A stretch of 41,783 nt of DNA from Verrucomicrobiales bacterium (GTDB lineage: Bacteria; Verrucomicrobiota; Verrucomicrobiia; Verrucomicrobiales; DEV007), in NCBI GenBank assembly GCA_028281705.1, contig JANQJH010000150.1:1-41783 (forward strand). The letters run 5' to 3'. Of the stretch, positions 8,549 through 17,824 are shown in pieces. Below the pieces are notes generated by a model. That model ran no database searches. It saw only the letters and a program-made list of their open reading frames with translations, and had not been told where the DNA came from. Position 1 is the stretch's first letter. Each line of letters begins with the position of its first letter. A program made the translations under genes and the position numbers.

Positions 8549-9901
8549 ATGCCGCTCTCCTCCCTGCGCCCGCTGCTGGACCGCCTCGGTGTCCGCCCAA
8601 GCCGAAAACTGGGGCAGAATTTCCTCGTCGATGACAACATCGCCCAGTGGATCGTCCGCCAGCTCGATCTCGAGGAGGGCGAGAGCGCCATTGAGATCGG
8701 TGCCGGCACGGGCGCCATGAGCGTCCCACTGGCCCAGGCCTGTGCCCGGCTCTGGCTCGTGGAATTCGACGAGCGCTTGGCCCGGCACCTCACCGGGCAT
8801 TTCGCTCCGAACCCGGCCGTCACCGTGGAGCACGCCGACGCCGTCCAGCACGATCATCGGCCGCTCTTCGCCGAACGGCCGATCAAGATCCTGGGCAACC
8901 TACCCTACTCCTGTGGGGGACACATCATGATTCACTACCTCACGCCCCCCACACCGTTCTCCCGTGCCGTCTTCATGCTCCAGAAAGAAGTCGCCGAGCG
9001 GGTCGTGGCCACTCCCCGGACGAAGGACTACGGCGCCTTCAGCCTCCGCATCCAGGCCTACTGGCGCCCTCGAATGCTCAAATCCATCGGCCCTGCGGCC
9101 TTCTACCCCCGGCCCAAGGTCGATTCCTCCGTCATCGTCCTCGAACGGCGCCAGCCCGGCGAACTCCCCGTGTTCGATCACGCCACCTTCGACCGCTTGA
9201 TTCGCCAGGGCTTCTCCCAGCGGCGCAAGCAGCTGAAAAACGTCCTCCCTCTCGCGTGGGATCGCGCCGTCGAGCATCTCGGGGTCTCCGAGACGGCCCG
9301 TGCCGAAGAACTCTCGCTCGACGATTGGATCGCCCTGGCTCGCTGGGCCGATGATCACCCGCTCAAAGACAACCCGCAGAAGGGTGACGAACTCTTCGAT
9401 GTCGTCGATGAGAACGATCAGGTCGTTCGACAGGCGACCCGGCGGGAGGTGCACGACAACGATTGGCTGCACCGGGCGATTCACATCTTCGTCTTCAACA
9501 AGCGCGGCGAGCTGTTTCTTCAGAAACGTTCCCACCTCAAGGACGCCCATCCCTCGGTCTGGGATTCCTCAGCGGCGGGCCATCTCGATTCCGGAGAGGG
9601 CTACGACGCGGCGGCGATCCGAGAACTGGAGGAAGAGCTCGGCCTCACCATCCGGGAAAACGACGCTCTACCGGATCTCGTGGCCACCATTCCCGCCAGC
9701 AAGGCCACCGGCTGGGAACACGTCAAACTCTACCGCACCAACGCCTCCCATGGCCGCCTGCGCTTTCCCTGCAGCGAAATCGAGACCGGTGGCTTCTTTG
9801 ATCTCCAGCTCATCGAACGCTGGATTGAACGGCGCCCCGAGGATTTCGCCTCTGGTTTCATCGAGTGCTTCAAGGCCTACCGGCAGCAGCATGTCTCGTA
9901 G
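8549..9901 (+). CDS. rsmA: Fusion of 16S rRNA adenine dimethyltransferase (RsmA/KsgA) and a Nudix hydrolase
   Basis: Residues 1-270 are RsmA, which dimethylates A1518 and A1519 in helix 45 of 16S rRNA. The motifs are KLGQNFL (20-26), the SAM-binding loop IGAGTG (50-55), the catalytic NLPY (117-120), and the typical FYPRPKVDS near 185-193. Residues 278-450 form a complete Nudix hydrolase of the YfcD/isopentenyl-isomerase-like type, opening with DELFDVVDENDQVV. The Nudix box at residues 344-366 fits Gx5Ex7REUxEExGU exactly. The join is a short linker (HPLKDNPQKG), and the reading frame runs without a stop, so this is a real single ORF unless a sequencing error removed a stop. What the Nudix half hydrolyses is unknown. 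It heads the plus-strand run of exporter genes, 70 bp before the TolC-like gene. Confidence 0.93.
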   Translation: MPLSSLRPLLDRLGVRPSRKLGQNFLVDDNIAQWIVRQLDLEEGESAIEIGAGTGAMSVPLAQACARLWLVEFDERLARHLTGHFAPNPAVTVEHADAVQHDHRPLFAERPIKILGNLPYSCGGHIMIHYLTPPTPFSRAVFMLQKEVAERVVATPRTKDYGAFSLRIQAYWRPRMLKSIGPAAFYPRPKVDSSVIVLERRQPGELPVFDHATFDRLIRQGFSQRRKQLKNVLPLAWDRAVEHLGVSETARAEELSLDDWIALARWADDHPLKDNPQKGDELFDVVDENDQVVRQATRREVHDNDWLHRAIHIFVFNKRGELFLQKRSHLKDAHPSVWDSSAAGHLDSGEGYDAAAIRELEEELGLTIRENDALPDLVATIPASKATGWEHVKLYRTNASHGRLRFPCSEIETGGFFDLQLIERWIERRPEDFASGFIECFKAYRQQHVS

Positions 9902-9971
9902 CATCTCATCACGCCTAGCCCACGTATTCTTCGCGAATCCGCAACTGAAGGCGGGAAACGCTTTTGTAACG

Positions 9972-11720
9972 ATGATGTCTTTCAGGAACCGGTTTGTCAT
10001 GAATCTGCCCTACGCGGCAGGTGGTGCGGCAACAATCATGCTTTTCGCGGGGTGCACGACCGTCTTTTACAAGAATCAGGCGGACAAGCACGTCTACGAG
10101 ATCCTGCAAAAGGTCGAAGAGGATATCTTCGGCAAATCGACCGATTTCTCCATCGACACCCCCTATTCCGGAAAGAAACCCGAGGAAATCACGGACCAGA
10201 ACATCCTCAGCGATCGCAGCCCGACGGCGGAAAAGATCGTTCTCCCCATCGATGAGGCCGTAGACTATGCCATCGCCCATAGCCGCGAATACCAGTCCGA
10301 GCGCGAGTCCCTCTACCTCGCCGCCCTCAACCTCACGGGAGAGCGCCACGACTTTTTCCCCCAGTTTTTCGCCGGCACCCGCGCTACCGGGACACGATTG
10401 GAAGACGGCGAACGACGTGGTACCGTGAATAGCAATATCGGCGTCACCCAGGCCCTCCTCACCGGCGCCGACATCGGCATCAGCATCGCGAATGACCTCC
10501 TGCGCTACTACACGGGCGATCCTCGCAAATCAGCCGCCTCGGCCATCAGCATGAATCTATTTCAACCTCTCCTTCGCGGCGCGGGGCGCAAGATCGCTGG
10601 GGAACAGTTGAAACAAGCGCATCGCAACGTCTTCTATGCCATCCGGGACTACAGCCACTTCCAGAGCACGTTCGCCGTGGACATCGTCATCGAGTACTAC
10701 CGGCTGCTCCAGGACAAGGACGTGATCTACAACCAGTACGCCAACTACGTCTCCCGCAAACAGGACGCCGACTACCTCCGAGCGCGCTCCGTCGACCGGG
10801 CGAACCTGGAACAAGTCGCCAGTTCCGAACAGGAGGAACTCCGGGCGAAGAACTCTTACATCAACTCCATCGCCAACTTTCGCGACTCGTTGAACCGCTT
10901 CAAGACGACCCTGGGCATGCCTCAAACCGTCGATCTCCGGCTGGACGATAGCGAACTGACAAAGCTGCGCGACGCCGGGCTCATCCCCCTCGATCTCGGT
11001 ACGGCCGGTAGCTTCCGCATCGCGTTGGAAAATAGGCTGCCCTTGCTCAATGAACTGGATCGCTATGAAGATCAGAAGCGCCAGGTCGCTCTCGCCGCCG
11101 ACCGCTTGAAAGCCGATCTCAACATCATCGGCGACGCCTCGCTGGAAAACGACGAGGGACCCACGGAGTACGAGAAGTTCGATTTCAACAACGTCCGCGC
11201 CAGCGTCGGGGTGCAGCTCAACCTCCCCTTGGACCGCCTTCGCGAACGCAATCAGTATCGCGCCACGCTGATCAACTTCGAATCCGCCATTCGCCGCCTG
11301 GGCCTCACCTTTGATCAACTGCGCAATCAGATCGACCAGGACCTGCGCGAACTGCGGCGGCTGCGCCTCAGCTACGAGATCACCAAGAGCGCCGTCGCGA
11401 TCGCGGAGAACCGGGTGGTGGGCAACCGCCTGCGATTCCAAGCGGGAACCCTGCGCCTCAACGAGCTGACCGATTCCCAGGACGACCTCATTGAAGAACA
11501 GAACCAGGTCACGGCCGAACTCGTGAGCTACCTGGCAGCCCGGCTGCGCTTCCTCGCCTACCTCGGCATCCTCGCCTCGGACAAAGAGGTGTTTTGGCTG
11601 GAGGAAGACGCCATCACCATCGATCTCCCCGAACGGCGCCCCGAGCCGAATGAGATCGTGACTGAAAATTTCGAAGCCACCGACGACCTCCCAACACCCG
11701 AAGAAATCTTCGCCGACTGA
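9972..11720 (+). CDS. TolC-family outer-membrane efflux lipoprotein
   Basis: Outer-membrane channel component of a tripartite exporter. The frame is open from 9300, but the upstream part is antisense or shadow sequence over rsmA. The ATG pair at 9972/9975 (or the ATG at 9999) puts a signal peptide before the lipobox LFAGC, so the mature protein is probably a lipoprotein. The rest (~550 aa) is long amphipathic helices with two homologous halves, as in TolC/OEP proteins; segments such as RNQIDQDLRELRRLRLSYE and GTLRLNELTDSQDDLIEEQN are typical of the second repeat. It is followed after 50 bp by the adaptor gene and then the ATPase and permease genes, giving a full MacAB-TolC-like set. No Shine-Dalgarno box is seen. 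Confidence 0.85.
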   Translation: MMSFRNRFVMNLPYAAGGAATIMLFAGCTTVFYKNQADKHVYEILQKVEEDIFGKSTDFSIDTPYSGKKPEEITDQNILSDRSPTAEKIVLPIDEAVDYAIAHSREYQSERESLYLAALNLTGERHDFFPQFFAGTRATGTRLEDGERRGTVNSNIGVTQALLTGADIGISIANDLLRYYTGDPRKSAASAISMNLFQPLLRGAGRKIAGEQLKQAHRNVFYAIRDYSHFQSTFAVDIVIEYYRLLQDKDVIYNQYANYVSRKQDADYLRARSVDRANLEQVASSEQEELRAKNSYINSIANFRDSLNRFKTTLGMPQTVDLRLDDSELTKLRDAGLIPLDLGTAGSFRIALENRLPLLNELDRYEDQKRQVALAADRLKADLNIIGDASLENDEGPTEYEKFDFNNVRASVGVQLNLPLDRLRERNQYRATLINFESAIRRLGLTFDQLRNQIDQDLRELRRLRLSYEITKSAVAIAENRVVGNRLRFQAGTLRLNELTDSQDDLIEEQNQVTAELVSYLAARLRFLAYLGILASDKEVFWLEEDAITIDLPERRPEPNEIVTENFEATDDLPTPEEIFAD

Positions 11721-11770
11721 TAGCCGGACGGCCGAGCCGAGCCGCGCGAATCCAACCCATACACCTTGAA

Positions 11771-13612
11771 ATGAAACCTCTCATTCGTCGACTGATCGGT
11801 CTCGCAAAATCACGACCCCGTCTTTCCGGAGGCCTGGCGCTCGCTTTCCTCATCCTCGTTTGGATGATCTTCCGCGGCGCCGGCACACAAGACGTGGCGC
11901 TCTATCATACCGTCGAACGCGGCGACTTCCTCGTTTCCATCGTTGAAGGCGGTAACCTGGAAGCGGTCAACGAAGTCGTGGTCCGCAACGAGGTCGATGG
12001 CGTTTCCCGCATCATTTACATCGTTCCCGAAGGCACCTATGTGAAGGAGGGCGATATCATCGTCGAACTGGATTCCGCCGAAGCCGAGGAGGCGCTCAAA
12101 GACCAGCAAATCACCTTTGAGACCAGCAGCGCCGCCCATGTCACCGCGGAGAACGATCTCGAAATCATGAAGAGCACCGTGGATAGCGAAACCCGCGCGG
12201 CGGAACTCACGGTCATGTTGACGAGAATGGATCTGGAAAAGTTTGAACAACTCGATCGGGAGCAGCAACTGCGCACGGCGGAACTCAACATCGATCTCTC
12301 GGAAGAATCCTATCAACTGGCCAAGGAAGAGTACGACCTCTCCAAACAGCTCGAAGCTCAGGGATTCGAAACCAAGGCCACCGTCGATCAGGACAGCCTC
12401 AAGGTGAGCCGCGGCGCCAAGGAGGTCGAGACCATGCGTAGTACCCACAAGATGCTCAAGCAGTATGAACTCACCAAGATGGATGCCGAGCTGCGCTCGC
12501 TCTACGAAGAAGCCCAGAGAGAACTCGAGCGCGTCATCAAACAAGGCGAGAGCAAGATCGCTCAGGCCCAGGCCGATCTCAATTCCGCCGACGCCACGCT
12601 CAAGCTCAACCAGGACAAGCTGAACAAAATGAAAGAGCAGCTGACGTATTCTAAAGTGCCCGCCCCCCAAGACGGCCTCGTCGTCTACGCCATTTCCAGC
12701 AGCCGATGGAGCCAGGAGTCCATGATCGAAGAAGGTGCCCAAGTACGCAAACGCCAAGAGCTGATCAAGATTCCCGACACCTCCCAGATGAAGGTCGAAC
12801 TCAAGGTCCACGAATCCCACGTCGGTCAGGTGCGCGTGGGACAACCCGCCTTCGTCATCCTCGATTCCATACCCGACAAACGTTTCCGGGGCGAAGTCAC
12901 CAAGGTCGCGATCCTCCCGGACGCGCAAAGCCGTTTTGGCAATCCCAATCTCAAGGTCTACAGCACGGAAGTCATCATCACGGACGATCTTCCGGACGTG
13001 AAACCAGGTGTTTCTGCCAGAGCAGAGATCGTCGTGGCCAATCTGCAAGACGTCATCACCGTGCCCATCCAATCCGTCACCACGACCAAGGGCCGGCAGG
13101 TCTGCTACGTGAAACGGCTGGGCGGTGCCGATCCCGTTCCCGTGGAAATCGGTATGTTCAATAGCAGTTACATCGAGATCAAATCGGGACTGGATGCGGG
13201 CGACCAAGTGATGCTCGCTCCACCCATCGCCGAGGAGATCGATCTCGGTGGCGGCGTCCTCGATGATACCGAGGGCCTCGACCTGCCCACCGAACGCCCT
13301 AGCGAAGAAACCAAGCCCAGAGCCGGAAGCGGGGGCCGGGGCCCGGGCGGAGCAGGCGGCCGCTCCGAGGGGGGTGGTGACAGCGGCCAACGCGGTGGTG
13401 GCGGTGGCGGCGGATCGCAGCGGGCCGAGATGATGAAGCGCTTCGACAAGGATGGCGACGGCAAGATCAGCGCCGAGGAGAGAAGGGCCATCCAGGCCGC
13501 CTTTGGAGGAGGCGGCGGCGGGCGCCCGCGTGGTGAGGGTGGTGGCGGCGGCGGCCGGTCTCGCGGTGGCGGGGGAGAAGGTGGCGGCGGAGGCCGCCCG
13601 GGTGGTCAATAA
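11771..13612 (+). CDS. MacA/HlyD-like periplasmic adaptor with C-terminal EF-hand and glycine-rich tail
   Basis: Membrane-fusion subunit linking the MacB-type transporter to the outer-membrane channel. Residues 20-35 are a single membrane anchor. A split biotinyl-lipoyl-like domain lies near 55-105 and 290-345, interrupted by a long alpha-helical coiled coil (about 105-290). Beta-barrel and membrane-proximal domains reach to about 485. The family normally ends there (370-450 aa), but this protein continues for another 120 residues. The tail is glycine/arginine-rich and carries a canonical EF-hand loop at 559-570 (DKDGDGKISAEE, with all of positions 1, 3, 5, 6, 8 and 12 matching). The tail has no frameshift and ends in a normal stop 24 bp before the ATPase gene. 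Calcium binding is a strong prediction; its role in export is inference. Confidence 0.9.
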   Translation: MKPLIRRLIGLAKSRPRLSGGLALAFLILVWMIFRGAGTQDVALYHTVERGDFLVSIVEGGNLEAVNEVVVRNEVDGVSRIIYIVPEGTYVKEGDIIVELDSAEAEEALKDQQITFETSSAAHVTAENDLEIMKSTVDSETRAAELTVMLTRMDLEKFEQLDREQQLRTAELNIDLSEESYQLAKEEYDLSKQLEAQGFETKATVDQDSLKVSRGAKEVETMRSTHKMLKQYELTKMDAELRSLYEEAQRELERVIKQGESKIAQAQADLNSADATLKLNQDKLNKMKEQLTYSKVPAPQDGLVVYAISSSRWSQESMIEEGAQVRKRQELIKIPDTSQMKVELKVHESHVGQVRVGQPAFVILDSIPDKRFRGEVTKVAILPDAQSRFGNPNLKVYSTEVIITDDLPDVKPGVSARAEIVVANLQDVITVPIQSVTTTKGRQVCYVKRLGGADPVPVEIGMFNSSYIEIKSGLDAGDQVMLAPPIAEEIDLGGGVLDDTEGLDLPTERPSEETKPRAGSGGRGPGGAGGRSEGGGDSGQRGGGGGGGSQRAEMMKRFDKDGDGKISAEERRAIQAAFGGGGGGRPRGEGGGGGGRSRGGGGEGGGGGRPGGQ

Positions 13613-13636
13613 CCCCTCACGCAAATCCAACGCTCC

Positions 13637-14329
13637 ATGCCCGATCCCGAAACGATCATCGAAATCAAGCAGGTCGAGAAGATCTTCCAGGTGGGCGAGA
13701 TCGAAGTGCCCGCCCTGCGCGGCGTCGATCTCGCGATCAGCCAAGGCTCCTACGTCGCCATCATGGGCCCGTCGGGCTCTGGCAAATCCACCATGCTCAA
13801 CATCCTCGGCTGCCTCGATCGCCCCACACGCGGCCAGTACTACCTCGGTGGCGAAGATGTCTCTCAGATGGACGATGACACCCTGTCGGCCGCACGCGGC
13901 AAACGGCTCGGTTTCATTTTCCAATCCTACAATCTCATCGCTCAGTTGACCGTCATTGAAAACATCCAGGTGCCTCTCATCTATCAGGGTGTCGAACTCA
14001 GAGACTACGAGGACCGCTGCATCGAATTGGCCAATCTCGTTGGACTTGGCGATCGCCTGGATCACCGCCCCACACAGCTCTCCGGCGGCCAGCAGCAGCG
14101 TGTGGCCATCGCCCGCTCCTTGATCAACGATCCCCTGATGATCCTCGCTGACGAACCCACGGGCAACCTCGACTCTCAAACCGAACTCGAAGTCCTCGAA
14201 ATCATCGAAAAGCTCAACGCCGACGGCAAGACGATCGTCATGGTGACGCACGAAGACACCGTTGCCGCCCGCGCGCAACGGGTGGTCCACATGCACGACG
14301 GCCTCATCGCGAGAGACATCCTCAACTAG
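13637..14329 (+). CDS. MacB/LolD-type ABC transporter ATP-binding protein
   Basis: Cytoplasmic ATPase driving the neighbouring permease. Walker A is GPSGSGKST (44-52), the signature is [15 protein letters not shown], Walker B with the catalytic Glu is [13 protein letters not shown], and the switch His follows in VMVTHED. Length of 230 aa and the GNLDSQT motif place it in the MacB/LolD/FtsE group, where ATPase and permease may be separate, as here. It sits 24 bp after the adaptor gene and 13 bp before the permease gene, so an operon is almost certain. The exported substrate cannot be read; relatives move macrolides, siderophores, peptides or lipoproteins. Confidence 0.95.
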   Translation: MPDPETIIEIKQVEKIFQVGEIEVPALRGVDLAISQGSYVAIMGPSGSGKSTMLNILGCLDRPTRGQYYLGGEDVSQMDDDTLSAARGKRLGFIFQSYNLIAQLTVIENIQVPLIYQGVELRDYEDRCIELANLVGLGDRLDHRPTQLSGGQQQRVAIARSLINDPLMILADEPTGNLDSQTELEVLEIIEKLNADGKTIVMVTHEDTVAARAQRVVHMHDGLIARDILN

Positions 14330-14342
14330 CACGCCGCCCACG

Positions 14343-15629
14343 ATGCTCTCTTCTCAGCTTCTCAACACGATTCAGTTAGGCGTCAAGAGCCTCCTGCTGC
14401 ACAAGCTGCGTTCCGGCCTCACCATGCTGGGCATCATTTTTGGGGTCTGCTCCGTCATCGCCATGCTCGCCATCGGTGAAGGCGCTTCCTATGAAGCCCA
14501 GGAACGCATCAAGCGTCTCGGCAGCACCAACGTCATTATCAACAGCTTCAAACCCCCGGAGGAAAACGACGACTCCGGGACCAGCCGCGGCTCGGAGGTC
14601 AATTACGGCCTCACCTATGAAGACGCCGCCCGCCTGCAAACGACCATTCCCAACGTCACCGAGGTCGTTCCCATGCGCATCATCCGCGAGAACATCCGGT
14701 TCGGACGGCGGCAGGAACCAGGTCAGGTCATCGGCACCCTCAGCAGCTACCCCTCCGTTCAGGGCCTGGAGATCGCCCGTGGCCGCTTTCTCTCCGCCAT
14801 GGATGAGCGCCATCAACGCAACGTCTGCGTCATCACCATGGGCCTCGCCCGGCGGCTTTTCCCCTATCAGGATCCCCTCGATAGCACCATCCGCATCCAG
14901 GCCGTCTACTACGAGGTCGTCGGTCTCGTCCAGGAAACCGGAACCTTCGAGCAGCGCCCGCAAAAAAGCCAGGCCGACGGCGAACCACTCGACAACAACG
15001 TCTACATCCCCATTTCGACCGCCCGGTCTCGCTTCGGCGAAACCATCATCCGGCGCAGTTCCGGCGGCTTCAGCGCCGAGAAGGTCGAGCTTCACCGTGT
15101 CATCGTGAAAATGAACGACACCGATGCCGTCCTCACCGCGGAACCGCAGATCACGCAGTTGTTGGAGCGCTTCCACGAACAGAACGACTACGAACTCATC
15201 GTCCCTCTCCAGCTTCTCATGGAAGCCGAGGCCACCAAGCGCATGTTCAACATCGTTTTGGGCTCCATCGCCGCCATCTCACTCCTCGTCGGCGGCATCG
15301 GCATCATGAATATCATGCTCGCCACCGTGACCGAGCGCACCCGTGAAATCGGTGTTCGCCGCGCCCTCGGCGCCAAGAAAAAGGACATCATCACCCAGTT
15401 CCTCATCGAGACCATCGTGCTCTCCGTCGGCGGCGGCTTGATCGGTGTCGTCCTCGGCATCGCCACCCCCTTGTTAGTCTCCTTCTTCACTAGCATGGTC
15501 ACCGTGATCACGCTCTGGTCCGTCCTCCTCGCCTTCGGCATTTCCGGTCTCACCGGCGTCGTCTTCGGATTGTACCCCGCATCTCAAGCGGCCAAGCTGG
15601 ACCCCATCGAGGCTCTACGTCACGAGTAG
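14343..15629 (+). CDS. MacB-like ABC transporter permease (FtsX domain)
   Basis: Inner-membrane mechanotransmission subunit of the exporter. The ATG at 14343 starts 13 bp after the ATPase stop; the longer frame from 14262 overlaps the ATPase gene and adds no plausible domain. The order is one membrane segment near the N-terminus ([19 protein letters not shown]), a periplasmic MacB-PCD domain of about 240 residues, then three membrane segments (around [39 protein letters not shown] and [16 protein letters not shown]). The conserved cytoplasmic loop [20 protein letters not shown] is present. The C-terminal motif [18 protein letters not shown] is classical. Length of 428 aa is normal for a permease without a fused ATPase. 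Confidence 0.95.
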   Translation: MLSSQLLNTIQLGVKSLLLHKLRSGLTMLGIIFGVCSVIAMLAIGEGASYEAQERIKRLGSTNVIINSFKPPEENDDSGTSRGSEVNYGLTYEDAARLQTTIPNVTEVVPMRIIRENIRFGRRQEPGQVIGTLSSYPSVQGLEIARGRFLSAMDERHQRNVCVITMGLARRLFPYQDPLDSTIRIQAVYYEVVGLVQETGTFEQRPQKSQADGEPLDNNVYIPISTARSRFGETIIRRSSGGFSAEKVELHRVIVKMNDTDAVLTAEPQITQLLERFHEQNDYELIVPLQLLMEAEATKRMFNIVLGSIAAISLLVGGIGIMNIMLATVTERTREIGVRRALGAKKKDIITQFLIETIVLSVGGGLIGVVLGIATPLLVSFFTSMVTVITLWSVLLAFGISGLTGVVFGLYPASQAAKLDPIEALRHE

Positions 15630-15638
15630 AGATACCCC

Positions 15639-17069
15639 ATGACCAGAAGACTGCAGGATCATCCCTGGCGCCGGCGCTGCCTCGGCCTGGGAATCGGTTT
15701 CCTCATCCTCCTCGCCGCCGAGGGTCTCTGCCGTCTCGCCGGCTGGGGACGGCCCGATCCCTCCATCGATCCCTTCGTCAGCTTCGAGGGAACATCGCCA
15801 CTCTTCACCGTCGACCCCCTAACCAACACCCACGTCACCGCTTCCGAGCGACTCAAGTTCTTCGTCGAAGACCGGTTTCCCCGCAAGAAGGCGGCCAACA
15901 CCTATCGCGTCTTCTGCCTCGGCGGCTCCACCGTTCAAGGGCGGCCCTACTCCATCGAAACCGCCTTTGGCTCCTGGTTGCGCCTCGGATTGGAAGCCGC
16001 CTACCCGCAACGCCGCTTCGAAGTCGTCAACTGCGGCGGTGTATCCTACGCCAGTTACCGGCTCATTCCCATTCTCCAGGAATGCCTCCGCTACGAGCCC
16101 GATCTCTTCATCATCTGCACCGGTCAAAACGAGTTTCTCGAGGAACGCACCTACGCCACCGCCAGAAAATGGAAGAAGGCCTATGCCGCTGCCTCGCATT
16201 TTCGTCTCTACCATTTGCTGCGACAACTGAGCGGACCACCGGCCGCCGCCACCGCGGACGAATCAAGGCCCATTCTCAAGGAAGAGGTGGATGCCCTCCT
16301 CGACTATCGCGGCGGGCTGGAAGCCTTTCAACGCGACGATGTTCTCTCACAGGGCATCCGGAGCCACTTCCGAAACAACATCTACCGGCTCATCTCGCTC
16401 GCCCAGGCGCACTCCGTTCCCCTCCTCTTTCTCCGCCCCCCCGTGAATCTCAAGGACAGTCCCCCCTTCAAATCCCAGGCTGCCGGGCCCAGGGTGGAGG
16501 CACTCCTCTCCCAGGCACAACAACACTTCCAGACGGACGTCGACCAATCCATCCTCCTCCTCCTTGAAGCCATCAAACTCGATCCGCGATGCGCTCGCGC
16601 CCATTACGAACTGGGGCAATGCTACCTCGGCCAGGCAGACTATCGCCGCGCGGAAACGTGTTTCTGGCGGGCTCTGGAGGAGGACCTCTGCCACCTTCGT
16701 CTCTTGCCCGGCATGGCCGAGTCCCTGTTCTCGATCTGCCGGCGTCAGGAGGTGCCCTGCCTCGACCTCCAGCAGTTGTTAGGCCGGGAGTGCCCCCAAG
16801 GCCTGGTCGGTCAGGAGATCCTCGTCGATCACGTGCATCCCTCCATTCGCGGACATCAGATCATCGCCTCAGCCATCCAGCAACATCTGGAGCCCGCGCT
16901 GGGAAATCCGCAATCAGGCTGGGAAGAGCGACGGCGGAAGACCTTTGATCAACACACCGCCGGCCTCGATGACCTCTACTACACTCACGGTCAATTGCGC
17001 CTGCGAAACCTCCGTCTCTGGACCCAAGGTCGCACGGACGGCCCGCCCATCGGCACGCGCGGCAAGTGA
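15639..17069 (+). CDS. Membrane-anchored SGNH/GDSL hydrolase-like protein with TPR insert
   Basis: One N-terminal membrane segment (residues 14-30) anchors a predicted extracytoplasmic SGNH fold. Block I is LGGSTVQG (Ser97), block II the Gly in NCGGVSYASYR (131-141), block III TGQNEF (Asn164), and block V DHVHPSIRGH (Asp397, His400). Between blocks III and V lies an insert with a TPR-like stretch at about 290-350 (AIKLDPRCARAHYELGQCYL and following). Enzymes of this fold cleave ester bonds or move acyl groups on polysaccharides and lipids; the substrate is unknown. It begins 9 bp after the permease stop, so it is probably in the exporter operon. All four catalytic residues are present. The 3' end runs convergently into an SseB-like gene after a 17-bp gap. 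Confidence 0.82.
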   Translation: MTRRLQDHPWRRRCLGLGIGFLILLAAEGLCRLAGWGRPDPSIDPFVSFEGTSPLFTVDPLTNTHVTASERLKFFVEDRFPRKKAANTYRVFCLGGSTVQGRPYSIETAFGSWLRLGLEAAYPQRRFEVVNCGGVSYASYRLIPILQECLRYEPDLFIICTGQNEFLEERTYATARKWKKAYAAASHFRLYHLLRQLSGPPAAATADESRPILKEEVDALLDYRGGLEAFQRDDVLSQGIRSHFRNNIYRLISLAQAHSVPLLFLRPPVNLKDSPPFKSQAAGPRVEALLSQAQQHFQTDVDQSILLLLEAIKLDPRCARAHYELGQCYLGQADYRRAETCFWRALEEDLCHLRLLPGMAESLFSICRRQEVPCLDLQQLLGRECPQGLVGQEILVDHVHPSIRGHQIIASAIQQHLEPALGNPQSGWEERRRKTFDQHTAGLDDLYYTHGQLRLRNLRLWTQGRTDGPPIGTRGK

Positions 17070-17086
17070 GTCCGGGCCGAAAAAAA

Positions 17087-17824
17087 TCATTCGCTGACCA
17101 CCTCGCCAATCCTCAGTGGGTGGATTTGCTGAAAACCATCACGGCTTAACTCGCGCTTTTCTCTCGGCAGTCCCTCACACGTGCTCAAAGAGAGCGACCG
17201 CGGCCGCATCGGCCACCCCATTCTCATCCCCTCGGCCATGATCGTCTCGCCCAGCGCCAACACCCGAAGGCATTGATACCCCCCTTCCCCTTCGAGCACC
17301 GAATAATAGGCCCCCGGCTCCGGTTCGCCATGCTCAAAAACAGCGTCCTGAAACTGGTGGAAGATTTCCGGGCTCAACTCAAAGGACAACACTTCGTCGT
17401 GCGGATTGAAGGCCAATCCCACTTCACCATCGAGACACTCACAGAGCAGCACCACGTCGATCGGGATCGCCCGGTAGGAGGCATCATAATGCTGCGCCGC
17501 GATCTGAGCCTGATCATCCGAGGAAAAAACACCAATGTGAGACCTGCCGTCGGCGTCATCCAGCACGAGCACGCTCGACCAGTTTTCGGGATCCCTCACC
17601 AGCACGTGAACCATGGCCAACTCGAGCACCGTGAGAAAGTGCGTCACCGCACCTTCGGCACGCACGTGGAGGAGCGCCAGGGCTTGATCGAGAATCCGCG
17701 CCGTGGCGTCATTGTGAGCCGATCGGCTAACAATTGCTTCGACCGTCTGCCGGCGTTCCTCGTCCAGATCGTTCATCAAACGGGGCCACCCCCTTGCAGC
17801 CATCGCCATCTCGTCCCGCGTCAC
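17087..17824 (-). CDS. SseB-like domain protein
   Basis: A soluble acidic protein of 245 aa without a signal peptide. The middle (about residues 45-140) resembles the SseB N-terminal domain: VTHFLTVLELAMVHVLV, a strand/turn IGVFSSDDQAQIAAQHY, then GEVGLAFNPHDEVLSFELSPE, which fits the usual FTS-E and G-L-NP pattern. Function is not established for most SseB-like proteins outside Salmonella. The start is a GTG at 17824 inside a 4-bp GTGA overlap with the stop of the NTF2-like lipoprotein gene, so the two are translationally coupled. A run of seven T follows directly after the stop on this strand. The domain call is moderate; coding status is secure. Confidence 0.65.
   Translation of the reverse strand: MTRDEMAMAARGWPRLMNDLDEERRQTVEAIVSRSAHNDATARILDQALALLHVRAEGAVTHFLTVLELAMVHVLVRDPENWSSVLVLDDADGRSHIGVFSSDDQAQIAAQHYDASYRAIPIDVVLLCECLDGEVGLAFNPHDEVLSFELSPEIFHQFQDAVFEHGEPEPGAYYSVLEGEGGYQCLRVLALGETIMAEGMRMGWPMRPRSLSLSTCEGLPREKRELSRDGFQQIHPLRIGEVVSE

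Noticed and set aside
9300-9971. Upstream extension of the TolC-like frame over the end of rsmA
   Set aside because: The extra residues are low-complexity Ser/Arg/Pro, overlap the Nudix domain in another frame, and precede a clear lipoprotein signal peptide that marks the true start.
11810-14341. Long open frame on the minus strand (843 codons) opposite the exporter genes
   Set aside because: It is the antisense shadow of well-supported adaptor and ATPase genes; its translation shows no domain, and such frames arise from strong GC bias at third positions.
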